Assembly (NCBI GenBank): GCA_964608315.1
Contig: CAZSNF010000016.1
Location: 1 to 64,000 of the forward strand
Source: VXPQ01 sp964608315
GTDB taxonomy: Bacteria; Bacteroidota; Rhodothermia; Rhodothermales; VXPQ01
Reading direction: 5' to 3'
DNA: 64,000 nucleotides
The translations under genes were made by a program, and so were the position numbers. Shown in pieces: positions 26,905 through 35,615 of this stretch (the first letter of the stretch is position 1; each line of letters opens with the position of its first letter). The notes under the pieces were generated by a model. The model had not been told where the DNA came from, made no database searches, and worked only from the letters and a program-made list of their open reading frames with translations.

Positions 26905-26932
26905 TTGACAAACGCATTCCTCGTGGTATATT
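26905..26932 (+). promoter_or_regulatory. Sigma70-like promoter of the surface locus
   Basis: A consensus -35 TTGACA (26905-26910) and -10 TATATT (26927-26932) are separated by 16 bases. Transcription would start near 26939, leaving a leader of about 105 bases before the ATG at 27045. This is a better match than anything else seen in the region. Confidence 0.65.
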
Positions 26933-27044
26933 AGTAGTACGCAAACGGTTCATGCAAGCGGTACGTCCCGACGAGGCGCTACGCCTGGAAACGTGTCGCC
27001 AACCGCCGAATCCCGGATTTACGAACCATTCCCGAGGACAGCAT

Positions 27045-27884
27045 ATGTTCTGCTTCATTGATTATAGAGCGGGGGCCAGGATGCACAACAGGGGTGCTTG
27101 CGACGTACCCGGCAGCACAGTCGGTCGCAACGGCAGGCTCCCGAAGCCATGCGGTTCCCCCGCCCGCCCCCTGTTTTTCGCAGGCATTGCGAAGAGCCTC
27201 CTCATCCTCTCGATCCTGTTGCTTTCGTCGCCCCGCGCCGCCCATGGGCAGGATGCAAGGGCGAACCAGCGCGTTGTCCCCGTCGCAGAGGTGTATGACC
27301 TGGATTTCGTGGCTGGTTTTCTGGAAGACCAGATTATTGTTCCGGGAAATTCGGATTATACCCATGCGGTCTTTATGGATATCACGGAGGACGGATTCGG
27401 CGCAAACGATATTCTCGTGCTTTATCCTGACGAGGAACATTTTACGCTCAGTCCGTATCTCCCGGACGCCATGCTTAACACGCTGGTTGCGCTGAATCTC
27501 GAAACGGACTACCGAATCAACACTGTGCGGGAAAGAAGCGTGGTGCTCGCCAGCGAGGCAGAAGGCGAGGAAGATCCCAAAAAGGCTCTTGCCGGGGCTG
27601 TGTTGGGCTCTCTTTTGCACTATTATCCCGAAGGCCCCATGGAACTTCACCTCGTTCAGCGGGGCGAGGACGTCCATATCACGTTCTGGAACTACAGCGA
27701 GGACCTTTGGACCTTTAAGCCCGACGCTACCCAGTGCATTCATCCAGGCATCCAGGAAGCGAATCCGATGACGATCATAGCGCATAAACAACCGGAGATT
27801 AGTTCTTATCTCGACAGCGAAGGGTGTGTCGTCGTTCACGACAGGACCATCGGCGGCAACGTTGTTGCCCGTACCTGTCCATAA
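27045..27884 (+). CDS. Hypothetical secreted protein, first gene of the ExbD/TonB locus
   Basis: The product has 279 residues if translated from ATG 27045; a later ATG at 27084 is also possible. After a basic, Arg-rich N-terminus comes a hydrophobic segment (LLILSILLLSS) ending in a signal-peptidase-like site before AHGQDARANQ, so the mature domain of about 200 residues should be periplasmic or secreted. It has two cysteines near the C-terminus (ATQCIHPG and SEGCVVVHD) plus a final CP, and the mix is beta-type. No family was recognised. The promoter at 26905 points at it, and an ExbD-like gene begins 11 bases after its stop, so it probably works with that machinery. Confidence 0.6.
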   Translation: MFCFIDYRAGARMHNRGACDVPGSTVGRNGRLPKPCGSPARPLFFAGIAKSLLILSILLLSSPRAAHGQDARANQRVVPVAEVYDLDFVAGFLEDQIIVPGNSDYTHAVFMDITEDGFGANDILVLYPDEEHFTLSPYLPDAMLNTLVALNLETDYRINTVRERSVVLASEAEGEEDPKKALAGAVLGSLLHYYPEGPMELHLVQRGEDVHITFWNYSEDLWTFKPDATQCIHPGIQEANPMTIIAHKQPEISSYLDSEGCVVVHDRTIGGNVVARTCP

Positions 27885-27894
27885 TGCATACGTT

Positions 27895-28278
27895 ATGGAA
27901 AACGATCGCGCCGACATGCTTTTGTTCATCGATCTCGGATTCATCCTCCTTGTGGGGTTTTTGATGTTGACCGAGACGGACTCCCAGGCGGAGGTGCTGC
28001 TTCCGAACGAATCGGAGGAGGCAAGCGCTCCTTCGCTTGCATTCGAGGTCCAGTTCGACGACCGCATGCATTTTATAGTGCTGCAGTTGCCCGAAAGGGA
28101 GCCTGCCTGCGCGATCGTGACGCTCGTCGATCTTGCGTCGTGCATGGAGCAGGCCTACAGGCTGGACAATAAAGTCTCTTTTGTGCTTGCCCCGCAAGGC
28201 AGAGCTACCGTTCAGCAAATGGTGGCCATGCTTGATCTTTGCACCCGGCGAAGTTGGCAGTGCACTGTTAGCAGTTAG
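27895..28278 (+). CDS. ExbD/TolR-like protein (first copy)
   Basis: The product has 127 residues. A short cytoplasmic N-terminus with an Asp (MENDRADMLLFIDLGF) leads into one transmembrane helix (about 9-26), then a periplasmic domain ending VSFVLAPQGRATVQQMVAMLDLCTRR, the pattern of the ExbD/TolR C-terminal fold. In such proteins an Asp at the helix start couples to proton flow; D7 or D13 are candidates. Two Cys in the last 20 residues may form a disulfide. A second ExbD-like gene follows at 29438 and an ExbB-like gene at 38218. Confidence 0.65.
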   Translation: MENDRADMLLFIDLGFILLVGFLMLTETDSQAEVLLPNESEEASAPSLAFEVQFDDRMHFIVLQLPEREPACAIVTLVDLASCMEQAYRLDNKVSFVLAPQGRATVQQMVAMLDLCTRRSWQCTVSS

Positions 28279-28300
28279 TCATTCAGAACTTCATCGCGTT

Positions 28301-29431
28301 ATGGCCTTGTCCTTTGCCGCGCAGGAGGAAAGGAAAAACCGCCGCATTTCGTGGCTGTCGTTTCTTGGCGTGTCCATGTTGTTTAGCGTGGCGTTTACCT
28401 TGATGCCCACGCCCGGACAGGAATTCGCCGAAACGACGATAGAGAGGCTTATCCTGACGAGCGTGGAGTTGCCGTCGGTCGAAGAAATAGAAATAGAAAC
28501 GGAGCCGCTCGCGGAAGAAGAAGAAGATCCTCTCGAAATGATCGAAGAGATCGCCGAATCCCTCGAACCCGAAGCGCCGGTCGAGGAAATGCTGGAAGAA
28601 GACGTCGAGGCGCTGATCGCCGATGCGTTCGAAACGTTTTCTTTTTCCGACGTGTCTGTCGAGGATCCTGTGGCGCAGCAAGAGAACCGGGAGATTGTCT
28701 CGTTGTCGGACGAGGATATGGATCTATTTTCCGACGCGGCTTCCGAGCGTCCCGTTTTCAATTCGGACATGGACTTGACGCAGAATCTTTTGAACGATTC
28801 CGGGAATCCTACCCATGCTTCCCGTTCCTTGTCGTCCAATCTTATCGGACAGTCTTTAGCCTCCACGGACGATACGGATCGCTCCCGCCGCTATGTGGGA
28901 GATCTGGAGGGGCTCGCCTGGCCCGACGCGTCAGGCCGGCAAACGATTCGGGCTACCGGCGACGCAGGAGCGCCGTCGCTGGAATCCTCTGGCTCGGGAT
29001 CCCGTCAGGACAACCTGTTTCTGGGCGACGGGGACATTTCCGTTCCGTCGGATTCCCTTTTGATGTGGATTATGGAGAACCAGGCCGAACTGGACCCCGG
29101 GATTCGGTCTCTTTTCTATTTTGCGCCTCCGGCCATCAGCGCCAGAGACGAAACCACCATTGGCGCCGCGCCCTCCGAACTCCAGCTCATGTATACGCCC
29201 TCCAACAGGGAAATCCGGATTGCTATGATTCGGGAAGGCGCCATCTATTACTTCGTCGATCCCGGATTTCAACAGCGCGCCCAGTATTTCCAGAAGGGCG
29301 TCGTGGGCCGGGACGATATGGAGCGCGTCGACTTCGTCCAGAGCGAGGATTTTTCTCCCACAGGCCCCGAAGCGAGAGATTTTTTCAGACTTTTCCTTGC
29401 CTGGTGGCAGCAGGAAAAACAAAACATGTAA
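28301..29431 (+). CDS. TonB-like energy-transducing protein with Glu-rich linker
   Basis: The product has 376 residues from ATG 28301. A basic N-terminus (EERKNRR) is followed by one transmembrane helix (about 17-36) and then a strongly acidic stretch (about 55-115, with runs such as ETEPLAEEEEDP and EIAESLEPEAPVEE). The remainder is a Ser/Asp-rich linker and a C-terminal domain of about 100 residues (REIRIAMIREGAIYYFVDPGF). One inner-membrane anchor, an extended acidic linker and a folded periplasmic end, set between two ExbD-like genes, match a TonB or AgmX-type transducer. The usual Pro-Lys-rich TonB linker is absent. The upstream frame overlaps the ExbD gene but starts poorly. Confidence 0.55.
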   Translation: MALSFAAQEERKNRRISWLSFLGVSMLFSVAFTLMPTPGQEFAETTIERLILTSVELPSVEEIEIETEPLAEEEEDPLEMIEEIAESLEPEAPVEEMLEEDVEALIADAFETFSFSDVSVEDPVAQQENREIVSLSDEDMDLFSDAASERPVFNSDMDLTQNLLNDSGNPTHASRSLSSNLIGQSLASTDDTDRSRRYVGDLEGLAWPDASGRQTIRATGDAGAPSLESSGSGSRQDNLFLGDGDISVPSDSLLMWIMENQAELDPGIRSLFYFAPPAISARDETTIGAAPSELQLMYTPSNREIRIAMIREGAIYYFVDPGFQQRAQYFQKGVVGRDDMERVDFVQSEDFSPTGPEARDFFRLFLAWWQQEKQNM

Positions 29432-29437
29432 CCTCCA

Positions 29438-29809
29438 ATGGATGAGTCTCTGGTGGACATCGTGCTTATTTTGCTGGCCACGCTCGTGGCGATCAGCACT
29501 ATATCCACGTTTGACGTAGAGCCGCCCTTGAGTCAGGAGGCGGAACCCGGCATGCCCTTGCTCCAGCCGCTTCAGGTGGGCATATCGGAAAGCGGAATGT
29601 TTTACACCGTCGAGGGCGGAGGAGACCCCGTCATGCTCAACCCTAACGACCTGTATAGCCTGATGACGTCAAGCCATCCGGACCGTACGGTCGAGTTTAC
29701 GGCCGACAAGAACGCTCCTGCAAGGTTGTTGCTTACGGCCAACAATCTTGTTCAGCAAGCCAAAAGACAAGCCGTTTTTCTTGTTCTGGTTGAAGCGCCA
29801 TCTTCCTGA
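29438..29809 (+). CDS. ExbD/TolR-like protein (second copy)
   Basis: The product has 123 residues. The N-terminus MDESLVDIVLILLATLVAISTIS has an Asp (D7) at the head of the single transmembrane helix, the position of the proton-coupling Asp in ExbD. The periplasmic part contains VGISESGMFYTVEGGGDPV and LLLTANNLVQQAKRQAVFLVLV, resembling the ExbD/TolR beta-alpha fold. It starts six bases behind the TonB-like gene, and its stop is followed 13 bases later by a lipoprotein gene. Two different ExbD-like subunits suggest a heteromeric stator. Confidence 0.65.
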   Translation: MDESLVDIVLILLATLVAISTISTFDVEPPLSQEAEPGMPLLQPLQVGISESGMFYTVEGGGDPVMLNPNDLYSLMTSSHPDRTVEFTADKNAPARLLLTANNLVQQAKRQAVFLVLVEAPSS

Positions 29810-29822
29810 CACCGTAATTTTT

Positions 29823-31355
29823 ATGCACCGATCAGCAATATTTCTGGCGGCGGGCGCGTTATGCCTCGCATTTCTTTGGGGGTGCGGTTCTTCCGCGCCG
29901 GTTGTTACTGTAAGCGAGCCGGTTTCCGCTGACCCTGTTTCGCCGCCGCTCCCCGGCGTGGACAGCCTGGTTATTGCGGATGTGCTGAATTCGTTTCACG
30001 GTACGTTCGTGCGGGCTTCGGCGGAAACCCGCGCAGAGGAAGATTTTCTGGCCGGGCGCGTCTTGTTCGAACGCATAGACAGTACCCTGCGCCTTCTGAA
30101 TGGCGATCACCCGCTGGATGCGATGGGGGATTCCGCGGACGGTGCGGCTGCGGTCGATACGACAGCGTTCGAGGAAGCGCATACGCGAGCTCGCCAGACG
30201 CTTGTTCGGGCCGCGCAAGCCCAGACTGAACAGGACAGCGTGCTTGTTCAGAGCCTGCTTGCAGAATCTCAGGGTTTGTTCGAGAGCGCACTGGCTCTCA
30301 ATCCGCTGCACGAGGGGGCGCGCCATCAATTGGCCCAGGTTTATAGCGTACGGGCGCAATGGTTCAGAGAGGAAGAGGCGTGGGAAGAGGTGCTTGCCTT
30401 GTTGCGCGGCTTGCTGGCGCTTCGCGCCGACGATCACAACTTGTGGGCGGAAGTCGCCGTGGTTCTGGAAAATATGAATCAGTTTCCCGGCGCGGCGCTC
30501 ACCTGGCTACAGGCGGCGGAAACCGTTCTGGACGACGCTCTGCTGGCTTTTACGCCGGAAGCGGAGCGTCCTCCGCCGGACAGTCTGACGCTTTTCACCT
30601 ATTATGTCCGTTCGTATCGGGCGTTCGTCGAAAACCGAGACGGAGAGGGAGTGCGCCGCGCCTTGTCCGATGCGCAACAGTATGCGACCACCGCCGAGCA
30701 GGAAGATTTCGCCCGACAGGAAATGGACTGGGTTCTGTGGGATTATCACCATTTTGAAAACCGGTTGGCCTACGACAGTCTGCAAACCTTGTTTTCCGCC
30801 GATCCGCTCGCCGCCCGGGATGGGCTGGTTTGGCTGATTCCGCGCCTTACCCGGATATCTTCGCGCCTCGAAGCGAGTTACAACCATGCCTTGCTCAATT
30901 GGGAGCACGACGGTCGGGAGGCGGCCCTGGACACGTTGCAAGTTCTTTGGGGGTTCGTCGGGGATAGCACGTCAACGCAAAAAACGCCCTATCCCGCATT
31001 CACAGAAGATCTTCGGCAAACGTACGCTACGGCGCTTTTCGAGCGCGCCGTGGAGCATCGTCGCGATGGAGCCTCTGCGCTTGCGTTCACGTATCTCATG
31101 CAGGTAACGGAAGTGCGAAGCCAGTATACGGGCAGGGCGTTCGTCGAAGCGTTGCGCCTCGCGCGCTACAATCCCGAGCAGGCGCTGCTGCTTGAACCCC
31201 GGATCGAGAAAGTGTTCGACGCGATGCAGCGAGAGGATCAGTTGGCCTATCTGACTCTTATGGGCAATCTGCACCGGCGGGTTGGCGACAGGGACAAGGC
31301 GCGGGTTCTTCTCGAACGGTACAGGGTGCTGCGCGCCGCAGAATCCGATGGGTAA
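29823..31355 (+). CDS. TPR-type lipoprotein of the ExbD/TonB locus
   Basis: The product has 510 residues. The signal MHRSAIFLAAGALCLAFLWGC gives a lipobox (LWGC) with the lipidated Cys at 21, so it is anchored in the inner or outer membrane facing the periplasm. The rest is almost all alpha-helical with TPR-like pairs, for example ALALNPLHEGARHQLAQVYSVRAQW and YLTLMGNLHRRVGDRDKARVLLERY. Such lipoproteins commonly bridge envelope complexes. It is tightly packed with the ExbD and TonB-like genes upstream. No named family was recognised. Confidence 0.68.
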   Translation: MHRSAIFLAAGALCLAFLWGCGSSAPVVTVSEPVSADPVSPPLPGVDSLVIADVLNSFHGTFVRASAETRAEEDFLAGRVLFERIDSTLRLLNGDHPLDAMGDSADGAAAVDTTAFEEAHTRARQTLVRAAQAQTEQDSVLVQSLLAESQGLFESALALNPLHEGARHQLAQVYSVRAQWFREEEAWEEVLALLRGLLALRADDHNLWAEVAVVLENMNQFPGAALTWLQAAETVLDDALLAFTPEAERPPPDSLTLFTYYVRSYRAFVENRDGEGVRRALSDAQQYATTAEQEDFARQEMDWVLWDYHHFENRLAYDSLQTLFSADPLAARDGLVWLIPRLTRISSRLEASYNHALLNWEHDGREAALDTLQVLWGFVGDSTSTQKTPYPAFTEDLRQTYATALFERAVEHRRDGASALAFTYLMQVTEVRSQYTGRAFVEALRLARYNPEQALLLEPRIEKVFDAMQREDQLAYLTLMGNLHRRVGDRDKARVLLERYRVLRAAESDG

Positions 31356-31428
31356 AGGCGCAGCATAAGCGCGGGTTATTGGAGACGAAGTCATGTTTCT
31401 CGCAATGATTTTTCACAGAGCAAGGGCC

Positions 31429-34400
31429 ATGCAGGCGCATTGGAGACATGCGGTTCGCCTGACTTCTGCGCTGCGCGCGTTGGTCGTTTGCGCCTGCGCG
31501 GGCGGCCTGCTGTGGGCCGTTCCCGCCGAAGGCCAGGCCGTTTGGCAGGAGGGTTCTCCGGCGAAGCGCGTTTTTCAGGACGAGCCGGCCTTGCTCCCGC
31601 CTTCCCCGAGGAATGTGATGCGTTGGCCATCCCCGACGAGTTCGGAGAGGGATGCCGGGAGCGTAGGGAAGCCCGAACGCCGGAAACGTTCGGAGGCGTT
31701 GCGCAGGCAGGCGGATTTCCGGACGGCCCGTCCGATCCTGTGCTCCGGGCGGCTCCGTTCATTGAGTGCCCCGCCGCCGTGTTTATCGAAGAGATGGAGA
31801 CGGGCTCCATCGACTGCGAGGCCTGGGACGAGGCGGGCGAAGAGCATATCGACTATTACTGGGAGCCTGCGGGCGGCGCGCCGCAGGGCTACCTGGACGC
31901 GCCCCGCCTGATAGGCGAGGATCGCCTTGTTCCTTCGATAGTGGCGCCGTCGTCTCCCTCCTACGCCACGCTGGAGTCTTTTCTGTCGGAGGAGGCGACG
32001 CTTCGCTACCGGTACCGCCTGACGGCTTTGTCCCGCGTTACGGGCCTGTCGTCTCAGGAAGAAGTGGAAGTGTTCGTGCTGCTTCGCCGTCCGAGCGTGT
32101 ATTGTCCTCTGGAGTACGAAGTCCCGGCGGGTTCGGAGGTCGTTCTTTCGTGCGAGGGGGCGGATCCATTGTCTTTTCGGATGGACTACGAGGAAGGCTC
32201 GTCCGTATTCTGGGAATGGGAGGGCCTGTGGGGGTCGAGCGCGTCGTTGCTGAGCGGGGCGGACACGCCGTCGCCGTCGTTCCGGGCTCCGCTGGGCGGA
32301 TCGGGGGAGACGTATGATTATGTCGCGAGCATGACGACGACCTCTTCGGGGGTTCCCCGCACGGCGCGCCGTCGGGTGAACGTACGAGTGGTCGAGGCGG
32401 AGGAAATGCGCCCTGTAACTGAGGAAGCGGACCTTGCGGCGACCGGCTCCGATGTTTCCTTGTCGGCGAACAATTCAGCGCCGACGATTACGTGCGTGGA
32501 TTACGACGTGTACCCGACCGCGCCTGATTTCACAATACATTGTTCCGTGACGAACGAGCCTGCGGGCGCTGCGTATGGGTGGACGTCTCGCGGCGCTCCC
32601 GAGGATATATCCAATCTGGGGGCCAGAAACGCCCTCAGGCCGACCTTCTCGCTGAGAAGTTACGCAGATGGAGATAACTCCATTGTCTTCGAATACGCGG
32701 TGACGTTGTCGGCTCCGGGCATTGCCGACGTCACGGAGAACGTTACGGTGACGATTATGGGGATGCCGGACATAATGGACTGCAAGCAGAATGACTACCC
32801 GGTGTACGCGGGCGATCCGGATTTTCAATTCGATTGCTCCTACAACGCTTCCCTGAGCGGCAGGGATCCCTTTTGGATTACGGAATCGTTGCCGGGCAAG
32901 TACCGATTGAATGTCCCTCGTCATTTCGAATCTGCTCACTTCAAACCCACCTTTGACGTTCCGGAAAATTTGTCTCGGGACCAAACTTTAGACTACTATA
33001 GGTATTACGTCTGCCTCACGATTCAGAACCACGAACCCGACCCGAAATACGTCGGTCTGGCGCCATATGATATAACAGAATCGGAGTATATTACCGTGAA
33101 GGTATCGGCAACGCCTGAAATTGACGTCGAATGCCGCGGCAACCCGTATTCGGCGGCGGAGGGATCAGGCGATTTTGATTTAGCGTGCGAGGCGTCGGGG
33201 ACTATCCAGGGATATACGATCTCGTACGTCTGGACGCCTCTGGGGTCTACGGCGGACACGGGCCTGTTGAGCGCGGCGAACGTTCCGTCGCCGACGTTCG
33301 CGACGCCGGATAACGTGGACGCGGACGAGACGTACGAATACCGTCTTAAGGTCTCGGCGCAAGGAATAGGTTCCGATTCGACGGATGTTACGGTTACGGT
33401 ATTTGACCTGGACGTTGTACGCAACCTTGACGTTGCGTGCGCCGCTCCCGATCCGGTGTACGAGGGGTCGGCCGACATTGAGTTATCCTGCGGGGCGAGT
33501 GGGAATATCCCGGGCTATCCGATCTCGTACGCCTGGACGCCTCGGGGTTCTACGGCGGACACGGGTCTGTTGAGCGCGACGAACGTTTTGTCGCCGACGT
33601 TCGACGTGCCGGCCTCGGTGGACAAGGACGAAACGTACGAGTATCTTTTGACGGCCTCGGCGGATAACGCGGAGGACGCTACGGCGGAGGTTACGGTTAC
33701 GGTGCTGAACAAGGGCGCCCTGACCTTTACGTGCGCGGCGCCCGCTCCGGTCTACGAGGGCTCGCCGGACGTTGCGCTGTCCTGCGAGGCTTCGGGCGCG
33801 CCGGAGGGTTCTTCCTACGAGTACGCATGGGAGGCTCGCGGCGCTGCGGCGGACGCGGACTTGCTGAGCGCAACGAACGTTGCTTCGCCAACGTTCATGA
33901 CGCCGGAGGAGGTATTGCAAACGACGCGGTACGAGTACGGCGTTACGGCCTCTGCGGATAACGCGGAAGCCGCGACGGCCAACGTAACGGTTACGGTGCT
34001 CGACAGGCCCGAGCCGGACGCTCCGCCCGCCTTCTCCGCCGATCCGACAGGGCTCGGCGTTACGGTAAGCGTCTCGTCCCTGCGCTTCGGCGCGCAGTCG
34101 GCGGATACGCAGCCGTCGCTGGACCCCTTGACGGGCCGCCTATCGACGCGCGCGTCGGGGCCTTACCATGCGGGTCGCATGACGCTGGCGCCAGACGGCG
34201 ACCTCGCGCTCGACGAGAACGGCGAGATCGCCTTGTCCATCGAGCTGGTTACGCCCGTAACGCTGCGCCGCGAGGGCGAGGGCGATGCGCCGCCGCTCAT
34301 CCTTGAGCCGAGCTGGTCGTACGCAGAATCGTGCGAGCAGCGTTTTTCGCAGTCCATCCGGGGCCTGCATGCGCAGGCTACGCTTTCGGAGTCGGACTGC

Positions 34401-34895
34401 CGCCTGCTGTTCTTCGGCGGCGCGCTGGACCTCGCCGGCGTCGCTCCGGGCCGCTATGCGGGGAGCATAGACGTCGCGCTGCGTACGGGCGCGGGCGAAG
34501 AGACGCGCTCTGTCGAGGCGACGGTTACGGTCGTGGCGGCGCGCCTGAGCGCGTCGTTGCTGTCCTTGTCGGAGGGCGCTTCGCCTGCGGCGACGTTTTT
34601 GGTGGAGACGGACGGCGTTCCTTTCGCGGGCGAGGCTGTGGCGTACGACGGGCAGGGCCGGGAGCTGGGCCGCTCCGGGACGCTCGTTTATACGCGCAGC
34701 CGGATGCGCATGCCTCTGGAGCGCTTGCCGGAGGGCGAAACCGTGTTCCTGCGCTTTACGCCGCGGGGGTCTGTTCGGGCGCCGGAGCCCGCGGTCGTTC
34801 CGTGGCGCGCGCCGCAGCGGGAGCGGCGGGACATAGGCGCTGCGCTGGACGACGGGAAGACGCCCTCCGCCGCAGCGCTCGCCGAAAGGCCCTGA
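31429..34895 (+). pseudogene. Large Ig-like repeat surface protein with DUF4402-like end (frameshifted here)
   Basis: A signal peptide (MQAHWRHAVRLTSALRALVV, ending PAEGQA) is read from 31429 in one frame up to about 31,600, but the long body (about 1,100 residues, to 34895) is in the -1 frame, so one base appears missing between about 31,515 and 31,605. The body contains at least four Ig/PKD-like units of about 85-100 residues, three of them close copies (ELSCGASGNIPGYPISYAWT type, with two Cys each). A C-terminal module (SSLRFGAQSADTQPSLDP and VAPGRYAGSIDVAL) resembles DUF4402, a domain found with chaperone-usher-type systems. It is probably secreted and surface-exposed. Whether it is a true pseudogene or a sequencing error cannot be told. 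Confidence 0.6.
33180..34010 (+). repeat. Three near-copy Ig-like modules within the surface protein
   Basis: Three consecutive protein modules (about 85-95 residues) share the frame C-A-x-P-x-P-V-Y-E-G-S and end T-A-S-A-D-N-A-E-x-A-T followed by V-T-V-T-V-L. The DNA is also similar, for example the repeated GGTTACGGTTACGGT motif and GCGGATAACGCGGA, indicating fairly recent duplication. Module number may vary between strains. Confidence 0.75.
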
Positions 34896-35112
34896 AAAAG
34901 TCCGGCGCGAAGAGCAGGACGACGTATGGCGCGGGAAAGATTTGAGGGCCGAACCCGAAACGCGCCGACAGAGTCTATGGCGGCTACGCCAAAATGTTTC
35001 GCTGTCGATCAGGACACCCTCAAACCCACTTACACAGTTTACAGGACACCCTCGGGTACCCTGTAATATATCTTCATGCCGGCGTTTCTCCTGTTTCCGC
35101 CGGGATAAATAG
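34896..35112. other. Spacer with a repeated AGGACACCCTC, possible IS-end remnant
   Basis: No gene is visible. AGGACACCCTC occurs twice, at 35011-35021 and 35043-35053, separated by CTTACACAGTTTAC-like sequence. The block TTACACAGTTTACAGGACAC recalls terminal repeats of IS256-type elements as I remember them, but no transposase lies here. It separates the frameshifted surface-protein gene from the tRNA. Confidence 0.35.
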
Positions 35113-35185
35113 TGGAGCCAAGGGGAATCGAACCCCTGACCTCTACAATGCCATTGTAGCGCTCTACCAACTGAGCTATGGCCCC
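35113..35185 (-). tRNA. tRNA-Ala (anticodon GGC)
   Basis: On the minus strand the acceptor arm GGGGCCA (35185-35179) pairs with TGGCTCC (35120-35114) with one G-U, the D-arm contains AGCTCAGTTGGTAGAGC, the anticodon stem CTACA/TGTAG encloses ATGGCAT with anticodon GGC, and the T-arm is AGGGGTTCGATTCCCCT. Discriminator base A73 is at 35113. No CCA is encoded (the next bases are CT). It decodes GCC and GCU alanine codons. It sits alone on the opposite strand in the middle of the surface locus. Confidence 0.97.
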
Positions 35186-35224
35186 GGTTCCGGTGCGCGC
35201 ATCCTGCGCTGCGCGCCCTTGTGG

Positions 35225-35252
35225 TATATAACCTGCGTTTATAGCCTGTCCT
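35225..35252 (-). promoter_or_regulatory. Putative promoter of the tRNA-Ala gene
   Basis: On the minus strand a partial -35 AGGACA (35252-35247) and a -10 TATATA (35230-35225) are spaced by 16 bases. Transcription would begin near 35,217, about 32 bases before the mature 5' end. Confidence 0.45.
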
Positions 35253-35524
35253 GATTTCTCGCGCTCCTGCGCGTTTTTGCATACCTGTCCTTTCCCGCGC
35301 ATTCCTTTCCGCCCTGTCGTTTCCGGCCTCGTATGCCGACCGCTGGATCGTGTGTTCAGGGCCGGAAACGCCTATCCTGTAATAACCTGGGGGTGCCTTG
35401 ATTGGTTCCGCGCTCCTTTTGGCCTTCCGCGTTTCGGCATTCTTCGGGGCGTTAGTCGACTGGTCCGGGATCCTGCAACCGTCAGAGGGAGTATTCTGTG
35501 AACTTTTTTCTTCCCCCCTTGATT

Positions 35525-35550
35525 TTAAACTTTCCATTGAGCAAGTTTAA
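35525..35550. promoter_or_regulatory. Inverted repeat upstream of the usher-like gene
   Basis: TTAAACTT (35525-35532) and AAGTTTAA (35543-35550) are a perfect 8-bp inverted repeat around a ten-base centre in an AT-rich patch, 65 bases before the usher-like start. It may be an operator or a weak hairpin. Apart from this and the tRNA promoter, nothing else was seen in 35,186-35,615. Confidence 0.4.
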
Positions 35551-35615
35551 GCACATGAGAGGGTACAGGGAGATGTGGTCGTGTTTTTCAGTAACGATTT
35601 CCGGAGAGAGGGGTA

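Larger units (their letters stand above)
26512..27044. other. Intergenic regulatory region upstream of the ExbD/TonB/usher-like locus
   Basis: The region has 533 bases without a credible gene. The left half is GC-rich and unremarkable; from about 26,640 it turns AT-rich. The right part carries the inverted repeat at 26866-26888 and a sigma70-like promoter at 26905-26932. It separates the sugar-catabolism genes from the next locus, so that locus appears to have its own control. Confidence 0.6.

Noticed and set aside
27045..27884. PapD-like chaperone for the usher-like protein
   Set aside because: The protein is secreted but shows no Ig-pair pattern or conserved Arg/Lys cleft motif of pilus chaperones.
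31565..31610. Programmed -1 frameshift in the Ig-like gene
   Set aside because: The T5 run (CGC GTT TTT) and C4 run do not form an X-XXY-YYZ heptamer in the signal-peptide frame, so an indel is more likely.
34140..35537. A 465-codon minus-strand open frame
   Set aside because: It crosses the tRNA-Ala and is antisense to the Ig-like gene; composition is Arg-rich and without motifs.
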